This document shows positions 35,101-48,971 of a DNA stretch of 64,000 bases, one piece after another (position 1 is the stretch's first letter; each line of letters opens with the position of its first letter). A program made the translations under genes and the position numbers. The notes below the pieces were generated by a model, which saw only the letters and a program-made list of their open reading frames with translations, did no database searches and was not told where the DNA came from. Origin of the DNA: Dictyostelium firmibasis (taxonomy: Eukaryota; Evosea; Eumycetozoa; Dictyosteliales; Dictyosteliaceae); contig CM069766.1 in assembly GCA_036169595.1 (NCBI GenBank), forward strand, positions 4,763,501 to 4,827,500. Reading direction: 5' to 3'.

Positions 35101-35318
35101 TCAATACATTTGAAAATAATAATCCATTCAATTTCTTTAAAAGCAATAAATGTAAAACCCTATTACCTGTACTCTCTGTAACTGATAAAATTGGTGAATC
35201 TAACATTAAATTAAAAAACATATAAAAATAATCAAATTTAACTTTTTTAATTAAATTAAAATCTTGATATGCCAATAATGTTAACTATAAAAAAAAGTAA
35301 TAAATTAATAATTGATTG

Positions 35319-35349
<31 letters not shown>

Positions 35350-35565
35350 CTTTATTTATTTATTTACTCTATCAAATAAAATCGATAAATCTGATAAATC
35401 TGGTTGATTTTTATTTTTAATTTTTGAAAATATTTCTTGAACATATAATTTCTCCAAGTTATAATTTGTTGACTCTGCATGTGATTGTGTTAATCTTGGC
35501 GATGAATTGTTATTATTATCATAATTATTTCTTTCTAATGATGAAACGAGTTCAACATTTGACAT
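29105..35565 (-). CDS. BEACH-domain protein with ConA-like, PH and WD40 domains (lvs family)
   Basis: Large vesicle-traffic scaffold of the BEACH family (mammalian LYST, NBEA, WDFY3; Dictyostelium lvsA-F). Three exons, 35565-35368, 35284-34913 and 34810-29105, all phase 0 with GTAAAT donors; 2091 aa. Domain order: helical N-terminus; a concanavalin-like lectin fold from about residue 225 (GYSISFWMNTDD, then GKWYHVIISHEY and YVNGKLEE); armadillo-like middle; poly-Asn near 1095-1135; PH-like domain about 1280-1400 (CQMVIPVGVIPGQFTIT, then WKVKDLVEIHRIRYLLR); BEACH about 1435-1700 (FPQIISDF, FLYGSHYSNFGIV, PEFFYMPEF, WIDLIFGFKQ); and C-terminal WD40 repeats (TCISLGSNGKHFATAS, VHCLDINEEWDLIASGS). 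It is one of the smaller lvs members, but I cannot fix which. Confidence 0.92.
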
Positions 35566-36014
35566 TTTTTTTTTCTTTTTTTTTTTTTTTTTTATTTTTT
35601 TTTAAAAAAAAACTGAAAAAAAAATTTATTATTTGTGGTTTATAATTTATAAATTAATTTATATTTATATATATATATATATATTAAAAATATTTCATAT
35701 CGGTTCCTTTGTTGTTTAAACTATAAAAACTAATAAGAAAAAGAGAAAAAAAAAAAAAAAAAAAAAAAAAATGAAAAATTGATATAAGGGAAATTAAAAA
35801 AAAAAAAAAATAAATAAATAAAAAAAAATAAAAAGAAAAAAAAAATGAAAAATTAATTTTTAAAAAAAAAATAAAAAAAGAAAAAAATAAAAAAAAATAA
35901 AATTTTTCATAAAAATCGACTTTAACTACTAAGAGCACTGGTAACAATGTAACCTTAAAAAAATAAAAAATAAAAAAATAAAAAATTCATTAGTAAATTT
36001 GTCTATGTATATTT

Positions 36015-36057
<43 letters not shown>

Positions 36058-36368
36058 ACTTTAATAAATGAGTAGTAACTTGAGTTTGTATTTAAAATGG
36101 TTTTTTTTTACCTCCCCACCACATAGCACAAAGAAATCAAACAAAAGGTTTAAATCATTTTTATGATGCATAAATAGGTCTGAAACCATAATATCTATTT
36201 ACTAAATGGGAAAATTGAAAATGGAGATAGATTTTTATGTGAGTAATACATTAAAATTAATGCACTACTTTTGTGTTCACATTTGACTATTTTTTATTTC
36301 TTTTTTTTTTTTCAAAAAATTTTATTATTTAAAAAAAAAAAAAAATTATATATATAGTTTTATTATTA
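35566..36368. other. Spacer upstream of the BEACH gene
   Basis: The first 450 bases are long A and T runs. A mixed-sequence island at 36060-36290 (with a CATTAA-AA-TTAATG inverted repeat at 36249-36262) has no protein frame. It lies close to the 3' end of the sulfiredoxin gene. Confidence 0.5.
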
Positions 36369-36798
36369 CTATTTAAAATCTGGACAACTTGAACCAAGAT
36401 AAACTTTTATATCATTTGGTGTTGATTTTATTATTCTTGCTCTAATTGTTTTCATATTTAATCTTTTTGTTGCTTCATATCTATGACATCCACCAAATGA
36501 AAAATAATAATTATTATTTTCATCTCTACCTTTAACCCAGTTTACTAATTTTATTTAAAAAAAATATATTAATATATTTTTTTGCAAATAAAATTTGAAA
36601 ATTAATTTAATTTTTTTCAGATTGAAAAGAAGAAAAAAAAAAAAAAACATTACCATCAATTGGTGGAATTTCAACCCCACTTTTTATAGTTTCCATTAAT
36701 GATAAAACTTTTTCTTCATCTAATTCACTTGGAAGTGGTCTATGGATTACGCTCATTGGCATCTCTGTTACTGATGTTAATTGTGTATAAACGCTCAT
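36369..36798 (-). CDS. srx: Sulfiredoxin
   Basis: ATP-dependent repair enzyme that reduces the over-oxidised (sulfinic) cysteine of 2-Cys peroxiredoxins in the cytosol. Two exons, 36798-36654 and 36544-36369, phase 1, GTAATG donor; 106 aa. The family is clear from the order: an N-terminal helix region (MSVIHRPLPSELDEEKV), PPIDVNWVKGRD spanning the splice junction, and the active-site loop FSFGGCHRYEA with catalytic Cys at residue 68. The C-terminal part ends KVYLGSSCPDF. Human SRXN1 is 137 aa; the shorter N-terminus here fits other lower eukaryotes. No targeting signal is seen. The small intron has a poly-A/poly-T body. The upstream mixed island at 37370-37680 may include its promoter. Confidence 0.95.
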
Positions 36799-36963
36799 GA
36801 TTATATTTCGTTATATAATTATAATTTAATGGTTTTAAAAAATATATTTTAAAATAAGTATTGAAAAAAAAAATTTTAAAAAAAAAATATATATAAAATT
36901 GTATATTATTTATAAAGAGATTTAAATTTAAAAAAATAAAAAAATAAAAAAGTTTATTATTTA

Positions 36964-37029
<66 letters not shown>

Positions 37030-37320
37030 AATATTACTATTATTATTGTACAATGAGTGATAAATAAAAGAAAATAAAAAAAGATTAAATTATATTATAA
37101 ATTTTTTTTTTAAAAAAATTTTAATTAAACAAGACGAAAGAAATTAATTTTGTAATGGAACAAAAATCTTTGGATGGAGAATAAATTCTAATAATTTGGA
37201 AGTATTTTTGAATTTTAAAAAAAAAAAAATTAAATTTAATAATATTATTAAAAAATAAATTAAAAAAAAAAAAACAATTACGTCAAAAGTCAGTTAATTT
37301 TTTTTATTATTTTTAATTTT

Positions 37321-37352
<32 letters not shown>

Positions 37353-37875
37353 ATCCACATTTCGCCATTTTGGTGTGATCTATTTTTTTCAACAAAATAA
37401 GTTATCGTCGTTAATTAATTTTTTGAAAATCAAAGGGAAAACATAACCTCATTGCAGATCAAATTGATTAGTATTTACGCCATTTACTGAATCAACAAAT
37501 TGTTTTTTTTTAATTGTTTTGAGAGGTATCGATATTAATCGAAAATAAAGGATGGTAGCTATTGACCTATGACTTTCTCTTTTGCGCTCCTTTGATGTTA
37601 GGTGCACCCCATTCGGTTTTAGAGAACATTAAAATTTGTTCAAAAGATAAGAACAAAAATTATAGAGGTTGTAAAACATAAAAACTCTTCTTTTAATGTG
37701 AGAAAATAAAGAAAAACAAAAAAAACAACAAATGTGGAGTAAAAAAACAATTCAAACTATTTCAATATGAAAAAAAGATTTGAATGAGGACAGCGAAATA
37801 ATATTTTAAAAAATATAGAATAAAATAAAAAGGAAAAGTAATTTTTTGGTTTGAAATTATATTTAAACAAATAGT
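36799..37875. other. 1-kb spacer between sulfiredoxin start and eEF1B-gamma 3' end
   Basis: Includes an (ATT)n array at 36961-37026. From about 37370 to 37680 there is a clearly mixed-sequence island with unusually high G+C for an intergenic region. It has no reading frame of interest and no tRNA-like boxes. It could be a promoter/UTR, or a non-coding RNA gene. Confidence 0.5.
36961..37026. repeat. (ATT)n array
   Basis: About 22 perfect ATT units in the spacer upstream of the sulfiredoxin gene. Confidence 0.9.
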
Positions 37876-39205
37876 TTATTTGTATAATTTACCTTGTAAG
37901 AATTTCTTACCAGCGAAACCACCGTTAATATCTTCCCAAGCAAAGTATGATTCGATGATGGCTTTGTCGGTATCGATATCAAGTTTCTTCCAGTTGTAGA
38001 CTAATGAATCATCACAATCTTTCATATCAGCTGGTAAATCTTGACCACGGAATACCCAAACACCAGAAACGGATTGATCTTTAACTGTACCGTTTTCTTC
38101 TTCACCAAAAATGATCATAGATGAGAAAGCATATTTGTGGAGGGTTTCGAGTCTTTGGAAGAAACCACCAATTAAGTTACAGGTTTTGAAGACTGGACCT
38201 AATTCGTGATTGTATTGGTATTCACATTGGTAGATTGAGAAACCTTCTTTATCAAAGTTGGCGTTGAACCATGGTTGAGAAACACTGACTTCATTGTTGG
38301 AGTAAGTACGTTTGAATTCATCCAAAACAAAGGTTGATGGTGCTAATTCATCTAATGGGTTTTTCTTTTTTGGTTTTTCGACTTCTTCTTCATCACCTTC
38401 TGGTTTTTCTTCTTTCTTTGGGGCTGGGGCAGCTTTTGGTTTCTCTTCCTTGACTTCTTTCTTTGGTGGAACGTAGACCATCATCTTTTCACAGAAAGTG
38501 AAATCACCAACAACAGCTTTGAAGTTTGGTTGGTTGATACAGGTGGTGAACCATCTGTTGACGTTGGTGTATGGAGCACGGAAACCTGGTTCTAAGAGTA
38601 ATTTGTAAAAGTTGAATAATGAACAAACAACAATGATATCAGCAAGTGAGACACGGAAACCAGTGAGGAATGGTTTGTTAACGAGTTGACTGTCGAGGAA
38701 AGCTAAAACTTTTTTGGTGTTTTCTTTGGCTTTGTTGGTCTCTTTGGCACTGTATTCAGTGTAACCGAGACAACTGTATAACCAACCATAGTTAATTGGG
38801 TCGATTTCATTGGCTGAGTAATCAATCCATTGATCGTTGAGGGCAGCAGTGTAGGCATCAGAACCATAGATGGTGCTGTTATTTAAACGAGCAACATAAC
38901 GGGCCATTGAGTTTGATTCAAAGAGTGGACCTTGTTCAGTTGATAAAGTTGGGACTTTACCTAATGGGAATTGAGCTTTGAATTCTGGAGTTAAACGATC
39001 GGTTTCAAAGTTGAAGGTTGGTACTTCGATTTCGGCGTTGACATATTTGGCAGCGATTAAACTTTTGAAAGCACGATTGTTTTGTGGGTAGGTGTATAAT
39101 TTCTATAAAAAAAAAAAAGTAAAAGAGAATAAATTAATATGTTTTTTTTTTAAAAAAGAATTTTCATTAAAAAAAAAAATATATTTATATACGCACCATG
39201 ACCAT
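37876..39205 (-). CDS. eef1G: Translation elongation factor eEF1B gamma subunit
   Basis: Scaffold subunit of the eEF1B exchange complex that recharges eEF1A with GTP during translation. The first exon is only 9 bases (39205-39197, coding Met-Val-Met, followed by GTGCGT); exon 2 is 39102-37876 after a TATAG acceptor; 411 aa. The join gives the family start KLYTYPQNNRAFKSLIAAKY. Domains: thioredoxin-like GST N-domain (1-80, with GKVPTL and FESNSMARYVA), helical GST C-domain (to about 215), a Lys/Glu/Pro linker (KEVKEEKPKAAPAPKKEE), and the conserved eEF1G C-terminal domain (LPADMKDCDDSLVYNWKKLD, ending KFLQGKLYK). Codons are more G/C-rich than in neighbours (many GGT, ACC, TTC), as expected of a strongly expressed gene. 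Confidence 0.95.
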
Positions 39206-39615
39206 TTTGTTATGATGTTGTGAATTTTTCAACTGAAAAAAAAAAATTTTAAAAAAAAATTTTTAAAGGTTTTAAAAAGAAACAAAAAAAAAAAATTTTA
39301 AAAAAAAATAAAATTAAAAAAAAAACAATTTTATTTTTCGTTTTTTTTTCCCAATTATGATACTTCAAATTTATTTTATTTTAATTTTAATTTTTTTTTT
39401 TTTTGGATTCCAAATTAACAAAACTTGATATTAAAAATAAAATAAAATAAAAATCAGTTTGTAGGAATTATTATTTTTAGTGTATCCCATATGGATATCT
39501 CGAGTTTTTTTTTTTTTTTTTTTTTTTTCTTTTTTCTACATCATATCCAAGCTTTTGGATATTATTAATTATTTGATAAATATACTTTTTTTAAAATTTA
39601 AATTTTGTTTTTATT
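39206..39615. promoter_or_regulatory. Spacer with eEF1B-gamma promoter
   Basis: A/T runs with a short mixed patch around 39455-39510 and 39540-39560 (TATCCCATATGGATATCTCGAG and surrounding bases contain overlapping palindromes GATATC/ATATGGATAT). No defined promoter motif recognised. Confidence 0.4.
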
Positions 39616-41152
39616 TTATTTTTTATTGTTAAAATAATCAATTAAAATTTTACAAAAAATTGATAAAATTATTAAAAAAGTTGAAATGATTAAGAAAAAA
39701 GTTTTAAATGAAGCATTAATACCAACGCCAGTTAATTTGTTTGGTTGGGGTTTATCAGAGAAATGATAATATTCACGTTGACAATCTTTATCACCCAAGT
39801 CGGCACCACGTTTAACTAATTCGATTGCTTTCTTTTTATTTGGTTCTTTACCATCCATACCATAAAAATTAATTTGAGCCAAAGAGAGTAAAGCTTCTGG
39901 TGAATTTGATTGATTAACAGCACGTTCATAATAATAGATAGCTTGAGGCATATCAATCTCTGCACCAATACCTTTTGAGAAAATATGACCTAATACAACA
40001 CAAGCCATATTTACACCTTCATTTCTTTCCATTAATTGTTTATTTTCTTCTCTCATATCTGGAATATCATTTGGAATATCAAATTTTAAAGGTTTTAAAG
40101 ATGCTTCATAATAGAGTGATAAAGCTAAATCCAAATTTTTTTCAACACCAAGACCACGTTCATAGATTGAACCTAATCTATAGGCGTTGATTGCAAAATC
40201 ACCACCTGCAGCATGACTAAGATATTTATAGGCCATTTGATAATTTTTCTTTTTTGAATAAGTGCCTGCAACTCTTGAACATGCAATATTTATAAAATGT
40301 TGTCTTGGTAAATGATAAAGTTTTGACATTTCATCAATACCCTTAGTATAGGTACCCAACTGTAAATCTTCTCCATTATAGTAATTTGAATATTTATGAG
40401 AATCAATAAAATTTTCAGCTTCTTTTTCAAAATCTCTAATTTTATCTTCTTTTGGAAGAAATGAGTCTGAAATTAAATGTGTTTGTGTATTTTTCCAACA
40501 TCTTGAATCAATTTTTGATTGAATTTGATTTTTAAAATTTAAAACATCTTGATTATTTGGATCAAGTGACAACGAGGCATTTAGAAAATCAATTGAAATC
40601 TCTAATTCACCTAAAAAACAAAGAATTTGAGCACCTCTAAAATAACCTTCAAATTGTAAAGGACAAAGTGAACAAGCTAATATTGCATCCAATTTTGAAT
40701 CTTCTAATTGCTGTTTCTTTATATAAAACATATAGCTATACTCACTATCTAACATCATCTGTTGATAATAACGTAAATTAATCATTGATAATCTTGATAA
40801 TATCATTGATCTTTTTATATCATTAAAACCATTAAAAAGTAATGCATCATTATAAAAATCAATTGATCTTTGAAAATTAAATTTTTCAAATTCAACCTCT
40901 CCCATCTCTACAAATTTATTTGCTTCATTTTCTTCCTCACTATCACTACCAATTTTACATTTTTCAATAGTTTCTTTACTTGGTATTATATCAATTCTAT
41001 CTTTAATTAATTTTATAAAACTTTCACCTTCTTCTTTCTTCATTAATCCTAATATTGATTTAAATAATTCATCTCTAATTTCTTTATATTCATTTTCTTT
41101 AATTTTAAAATTATTTTTAATATTACTTTTGTTAATTTTTAAAACTGTAAAT

Positions 41153-41193
<41 letters not shown>

Positions 41194-41606
41194 AAAAAAA
41201 TTTTTTTTTTTAAGTTAATTAAAAAAAATAAAATAAAATTAATAAATAAAATTAAAATGTAATTACAATTTTTATTAATTTCAAAAATATTTGAAATTAA
41301 TTTATTTTCATTAAAAATTTCGTTATTATCAATTTGATTGTTTGAAAAATTTAATAAAATTAAACAAATGGTTTCAAGATTCCAACCATTTAAATTACCA
41401 TTTTGAATTATAGTTTCAATAGTTTTACCAAGTTTTTTACTTTTTAAATATTTTTTTAATGTTATTCCAAATTCACTCTTCCATTCACTCTTATATTCAT
41501 TTTCCCATCTATTTTTGAATATATTTTTTAAAATACTTAATATTGAATTTCTAATAAATTCAATTTTAAAAAAATTAATTTCTGATATTTTTTCAATTTC
41601 TATCAT
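39616..41606 (-). CDS. Tail-anchored Sel1/TPR-repeat protein
   Basis: Two exons, 41606-41267 and 41144-39616; the join is phase 1 (T from exon 1 plus TT), with GTAATT donor and ACAG acceptor; 622 aa. The N-terminal part (about 1-150) is an unrecognised helical region. A TPR-like part follows (EEENEANKFVEMGEVEFEKF region, FNDIKRSMILSRLSMINL). In the second half are Sel1-like repeats: AINAYRLGSIYERGLGVEKN, then GHIFSKGIGAEIDMPQAIYY and ALLSLAQINFYGMDG. The C-terminus has one hydrophobic span (FLIISTFLIILSIFCKILI) and a short basic tail, so it is probably anchored in the ER or mitochondrial outer membrane facing the cytosol. Sel1-repeat proteins are adaptors; the partner is unknown. Confidence 0.8.
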
Positions 41607-41672
41607 TTTATTTATAATTATTTTATTATTATATATAAATAATCTAATTTTTTATTTTTTTTGTGTGTTTTA

Positions 41673-41727
<55 letters not shown>

Positions 41728-41885
41728 GTGAAGTGATAAATTAATGAAAAAAAAAAATTAAAATAAAATTTTTTTACAAATTTTTTAATTTTAAATTTTT
41801 TATTTTTTTTTATTTTTTTATTTTTTTATTTTTTGACCCAATGCCATAATGTCGTTCATTTCTTCTACCTATTTGTTATTCCAAT

Positions 41886-41916
<31 letters not shown>

Positions 41917-42635
41917 GATTATTTCAAAAAATTTCACTCAATTTATTCTATTGTTTTTTTTTTTTTTATTTTATTTTTTTTTTCATTAATTTGGTTATTT
42001 TTAAAATGATACCATTTTAATTTTTTTTTTTATTTTTTTTTATCACAAAAATAACCAAAATTAATAATTGAATATATAAATATAAATAGTAATTACTTTG
42101 AGTGTATTAATAATTTTTTTTTTTAAAAATTAATTTTTTATAAATTGGAAAATCGAGATAATTATTTATAATATCATAACACTTTTTTTTATTTTTTATT
42201 TTTTTATTTTTTTTTTTTTTTTTAAATTTTTAAATTTTTAAATTTTTTTTTTTTTAATTTTAAATTTTTAAATTTTTTAAAAAAGTGTTTTTGTATTATA
42301 TATATCTTTTTTTTTTTTCCTCTATTTCTTTTTATTTATTTATTAGTATTTATTTATTTATTTTTTTAAATTATTTTTTTAAATTTTTCTATTTTTATAT
42401 TTCTAATTTTTTTTTTCACAAAAAAAAAAAAAAAAAAGAATTCCTTATTGTATTATTATCCCATTTGTATATAAAACCTTAAAATCTATATTTGAGAACA
42501 CAAAATACTTTTTTAAATTTTTATTATTTAAAAAAAAGTCCTAAAGAGAAATAAATTGAAGATATAATAAAGATATATAATGAATCAGAATAAATAGGTA
42601 AAAAAAAGAAAAAAATCTAAAAAAATATAAACAAT
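41607..42635. promoter_or_regulatory. 1-kb divergent spacer
   Basis: Separates the divergent Sel1-repeat and EF-hand genes and so contains both promoters. Nearly all A/T runs, including a poly-T block of more than 40 bases near 41680. A short mixed patch at 41833-41890 is the only non-repetitive part. No gene. Confidence 0.5.
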
Positions 42636-45830
<3,195 letters not shown>

Positions 45831-46015
45831 TTTTTTTTTTTTTTAATGCCATTTTTTTTATTTGTTTTTTTTTTAATTATTATTTCAATTTTATACTTTT
45901 TTTTTACTTTATTTTATTTTTTATTTTATTTTTTTATTTTATTTTATTTTTTCTTTTCACTTTTATTTGGACAAGTATTAATAATATTAAAATATGTGGA
46001 TTTTTTTTATTTACA

Positions 46016-46999
<984 letters not shown>

Positions 47000-47043
47000 T
47001 GTTATTATTTTTATTTAATTTTTTTAAAAAAATATTTGATTTG

Positions 47044-47078
<35 letters not shown>

Positions 47079-47846
47079 GTAACACTTTTATTAAATAAAT
47101 ATATGGGTTTTTTTTTTTTTTTTTAATTTTTAGTACGTGGTAAATTATAATCAATAACGTCTTTTTCTCTAGAGATTGTTTGTTTTTTACCTTTTTACAA
47201 TTTTTTTAATAAAATATATATAAAAAAAAAAAAAAAAAAAAAAAATAACCCTATTCAAATTACTCTAAAAGGTTTTTTTTTATAAATTTTTTATTTCTAG
47301 ACCCAAAAATGGTTTTTTTTTACAATCTGTAACAACCAAAAATATTAAAAATTATAAAAATTCATTATACTTTAAAAAAAAAAAAAAATTTTAATTTTCT
47401 TTTTCAATGATTAAATATTTTTAAAAACAATTTTTAAAATAATTGAGATTTATAAAAATTTTAAATCTTTAAGATTGATTTGAAAAAAATAAAAAAAATT
47501 TTAAACTATAAAAAAAGATAAATTTAAATACATAATATTTTATATTTTAAAAAAAAATATTAATAAAAATATGTACTTTATAATCATAATTGATAAAAAT
47601 TATTGAAATTCAAAATGATATAGTCTAAAAAGGAATTTTTCTTTGTTAAATTTTATTTTATTTTATTTTATTTTTTTTTTTTTTTAACACAAAATAAACG
47701 ATGGATATATTTGTAAAAAAAAAAAAAAATGAAAAAAAAAAATAAAAAATAAAATAAAATAAAAATATTATTAATTTGGAAAAAAAGAAATAAAACAAAT
47801 AAAATAAATAAAAATATTATTAAAGAAAAAATCAAAATTAAAATCA
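47000..47846. other. A/T-run spacer
   Basis: Holds the promoter of the HHCC gene and the 3' region of the secreted-protein gene. Homopolymer runs with small mixed patches (47130-47210, 47290-47340). No gene seen. Confidence 0.5.
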
Positions 47847-48716
47847 TTAATAATAATAATGAGTTATATTATAGATTGAATCAGGAGGTCTATTGATTGC
47901 ACTTAATAAACCACTATCTCTACGAGTTCTTCCAGCAATTAATTTAAAGATTGGACCACTTTTATCTTCATCACATTGAATACAAGGATTTAGTATGGTT
48001 GAATTTTTAGGAACATTATTTGGAACATGCATAACCCAATCATAGAGACAAATATCGAGACAATACTTTCTTGTATTTAAAGCATCATATAACCAAATGA
48101 CAGCACAATTATAGGTTAGACCAGCTGAATGTTGAATACAATCCAAAGAGATTTCATCGGAAACAAATGAAACGATTGCACAATCTCTAATTGGGGTTGT
48201 TAAGTCAAAGTGTAACATATACATCGCTAAATCTTTTGTGGTGGAGCAATATCCACAATTATGAAGATGAGTAACGAAAGCACCTGATGCCTCAGCCTCT
48301 TCTGCTGATGTATAGTTTTGTAAATAATAGGCTGAACGATCATTTTCATCTGGATAATATACACCACAAACTGAATTATTCAATGTAGTATTAAAATTTT
48401 GGAGTTCATATGGATTAAAAGTAAGATTTTGTTGTGGATTTAACAAGGTTTTAGATGAAAATGAATCAATTACAGTTTGATTATAACTTGGTGGATCGAA
48501 TTGAAATGATATTGATGAACTTTCAATTATTCGATTTTTAATACGTTTTAATGCATCCCTGTAGATTTGTTGTTCAATTTGATTATATTCCAATGAAGAG
48601 TCTTCTAAAAGATATTGATCAATTTTATTTAAAAATTCTTCTCTACTAGTTATTTGACAATTACATAATGTTAACAATATATAAATTGATACAATAAAAA
48701 TAAATGTTTTATACAT
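47847..48716 (-). CDS. Secreted Cys-rich protein, unknown
   Basis: Single exon, 289 aa. Residues 1-20 are a signal peptide ending near CNC-QIT. The first 110 residues are helical and polar, with N-glycosylation sites. From about residue 115 there is a compact conserved-looking core with about 12 Cys: HLHNCGYCSTTKDLAMYML, DCAIVSFVSDEISLDCI, YCLDICLYDW and CIQCDEDKSGPIF. It ends with a sharp motif, IAGRTRRDSGLLSAINRPP, then IYNITHYYY. There is no anchor or retention signal, so it is probably secreted or lysosomal. I recall similar proteins in algae and other protists with the same GRTRR-SG-L-SAI-RP ending but no function. Confidence 0.8.
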   Translation of the reverse strand: MYKTFIFIVSIYILLTLCNCQITSREEFLNKIDQYLLEDSSLEYNQIEQQIYRDALKRIKNRIIESSSISFQFDPPSYNQTVIDSFSSKTLLNPQQNLTFNPYELQNFNTTLNNSVCGVYYPDENDRSAYYLQNYTSAEEAEASGAFVTHLHNCGYCSTTKDLAMYMLHFDLTTPIRDCAIVSFVSDEISLDCIQHSAGLTYNCAVIWLYDALNTRKYCLDICLYDWVMHVPNNVPKNSTILNPCIQCDEDKSGPIFKLIAGRTRRDSGLLSAINRPPDSIYNITHYYY

Positions 48717-48971
48717 TTTTTTAAAAAAAAATTATTGACAATAAAAAAAAAACTAATGCTTTGAAATTTAAATATTTTCATGTTTTTTATTTTTTTTAAT
48801 TTTTTTTTATTCAAGACAATGCACGAATATTCGTAAAAAGATATTTTTTTCACTTTTTTTATTTTACATTTTAAAAGTTTTTCATTAAAAAAAAATAAAA
48901 TAGAGGAAATTAAGACTTTTTTGATAATTTTTTTAAAATAAATCAATTATGTGTTATTTTTTATTTTTTTT

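Noticed and set aside
35684-35947. Phe/Leu-rich 87-residue frame
   Set aside because: Derived from A/T homopolymer runs; no protein-like composition. The same holds for similar frames at 3531-3731, 13799-13987, 42285-42482, 45846-46037 and 51533-51847.
36130-36200. C/D snoRNA candidate
   Set aside because: C- and D-like boxes are poor and too close together, and there is no terminal stem; left only as a weak note.
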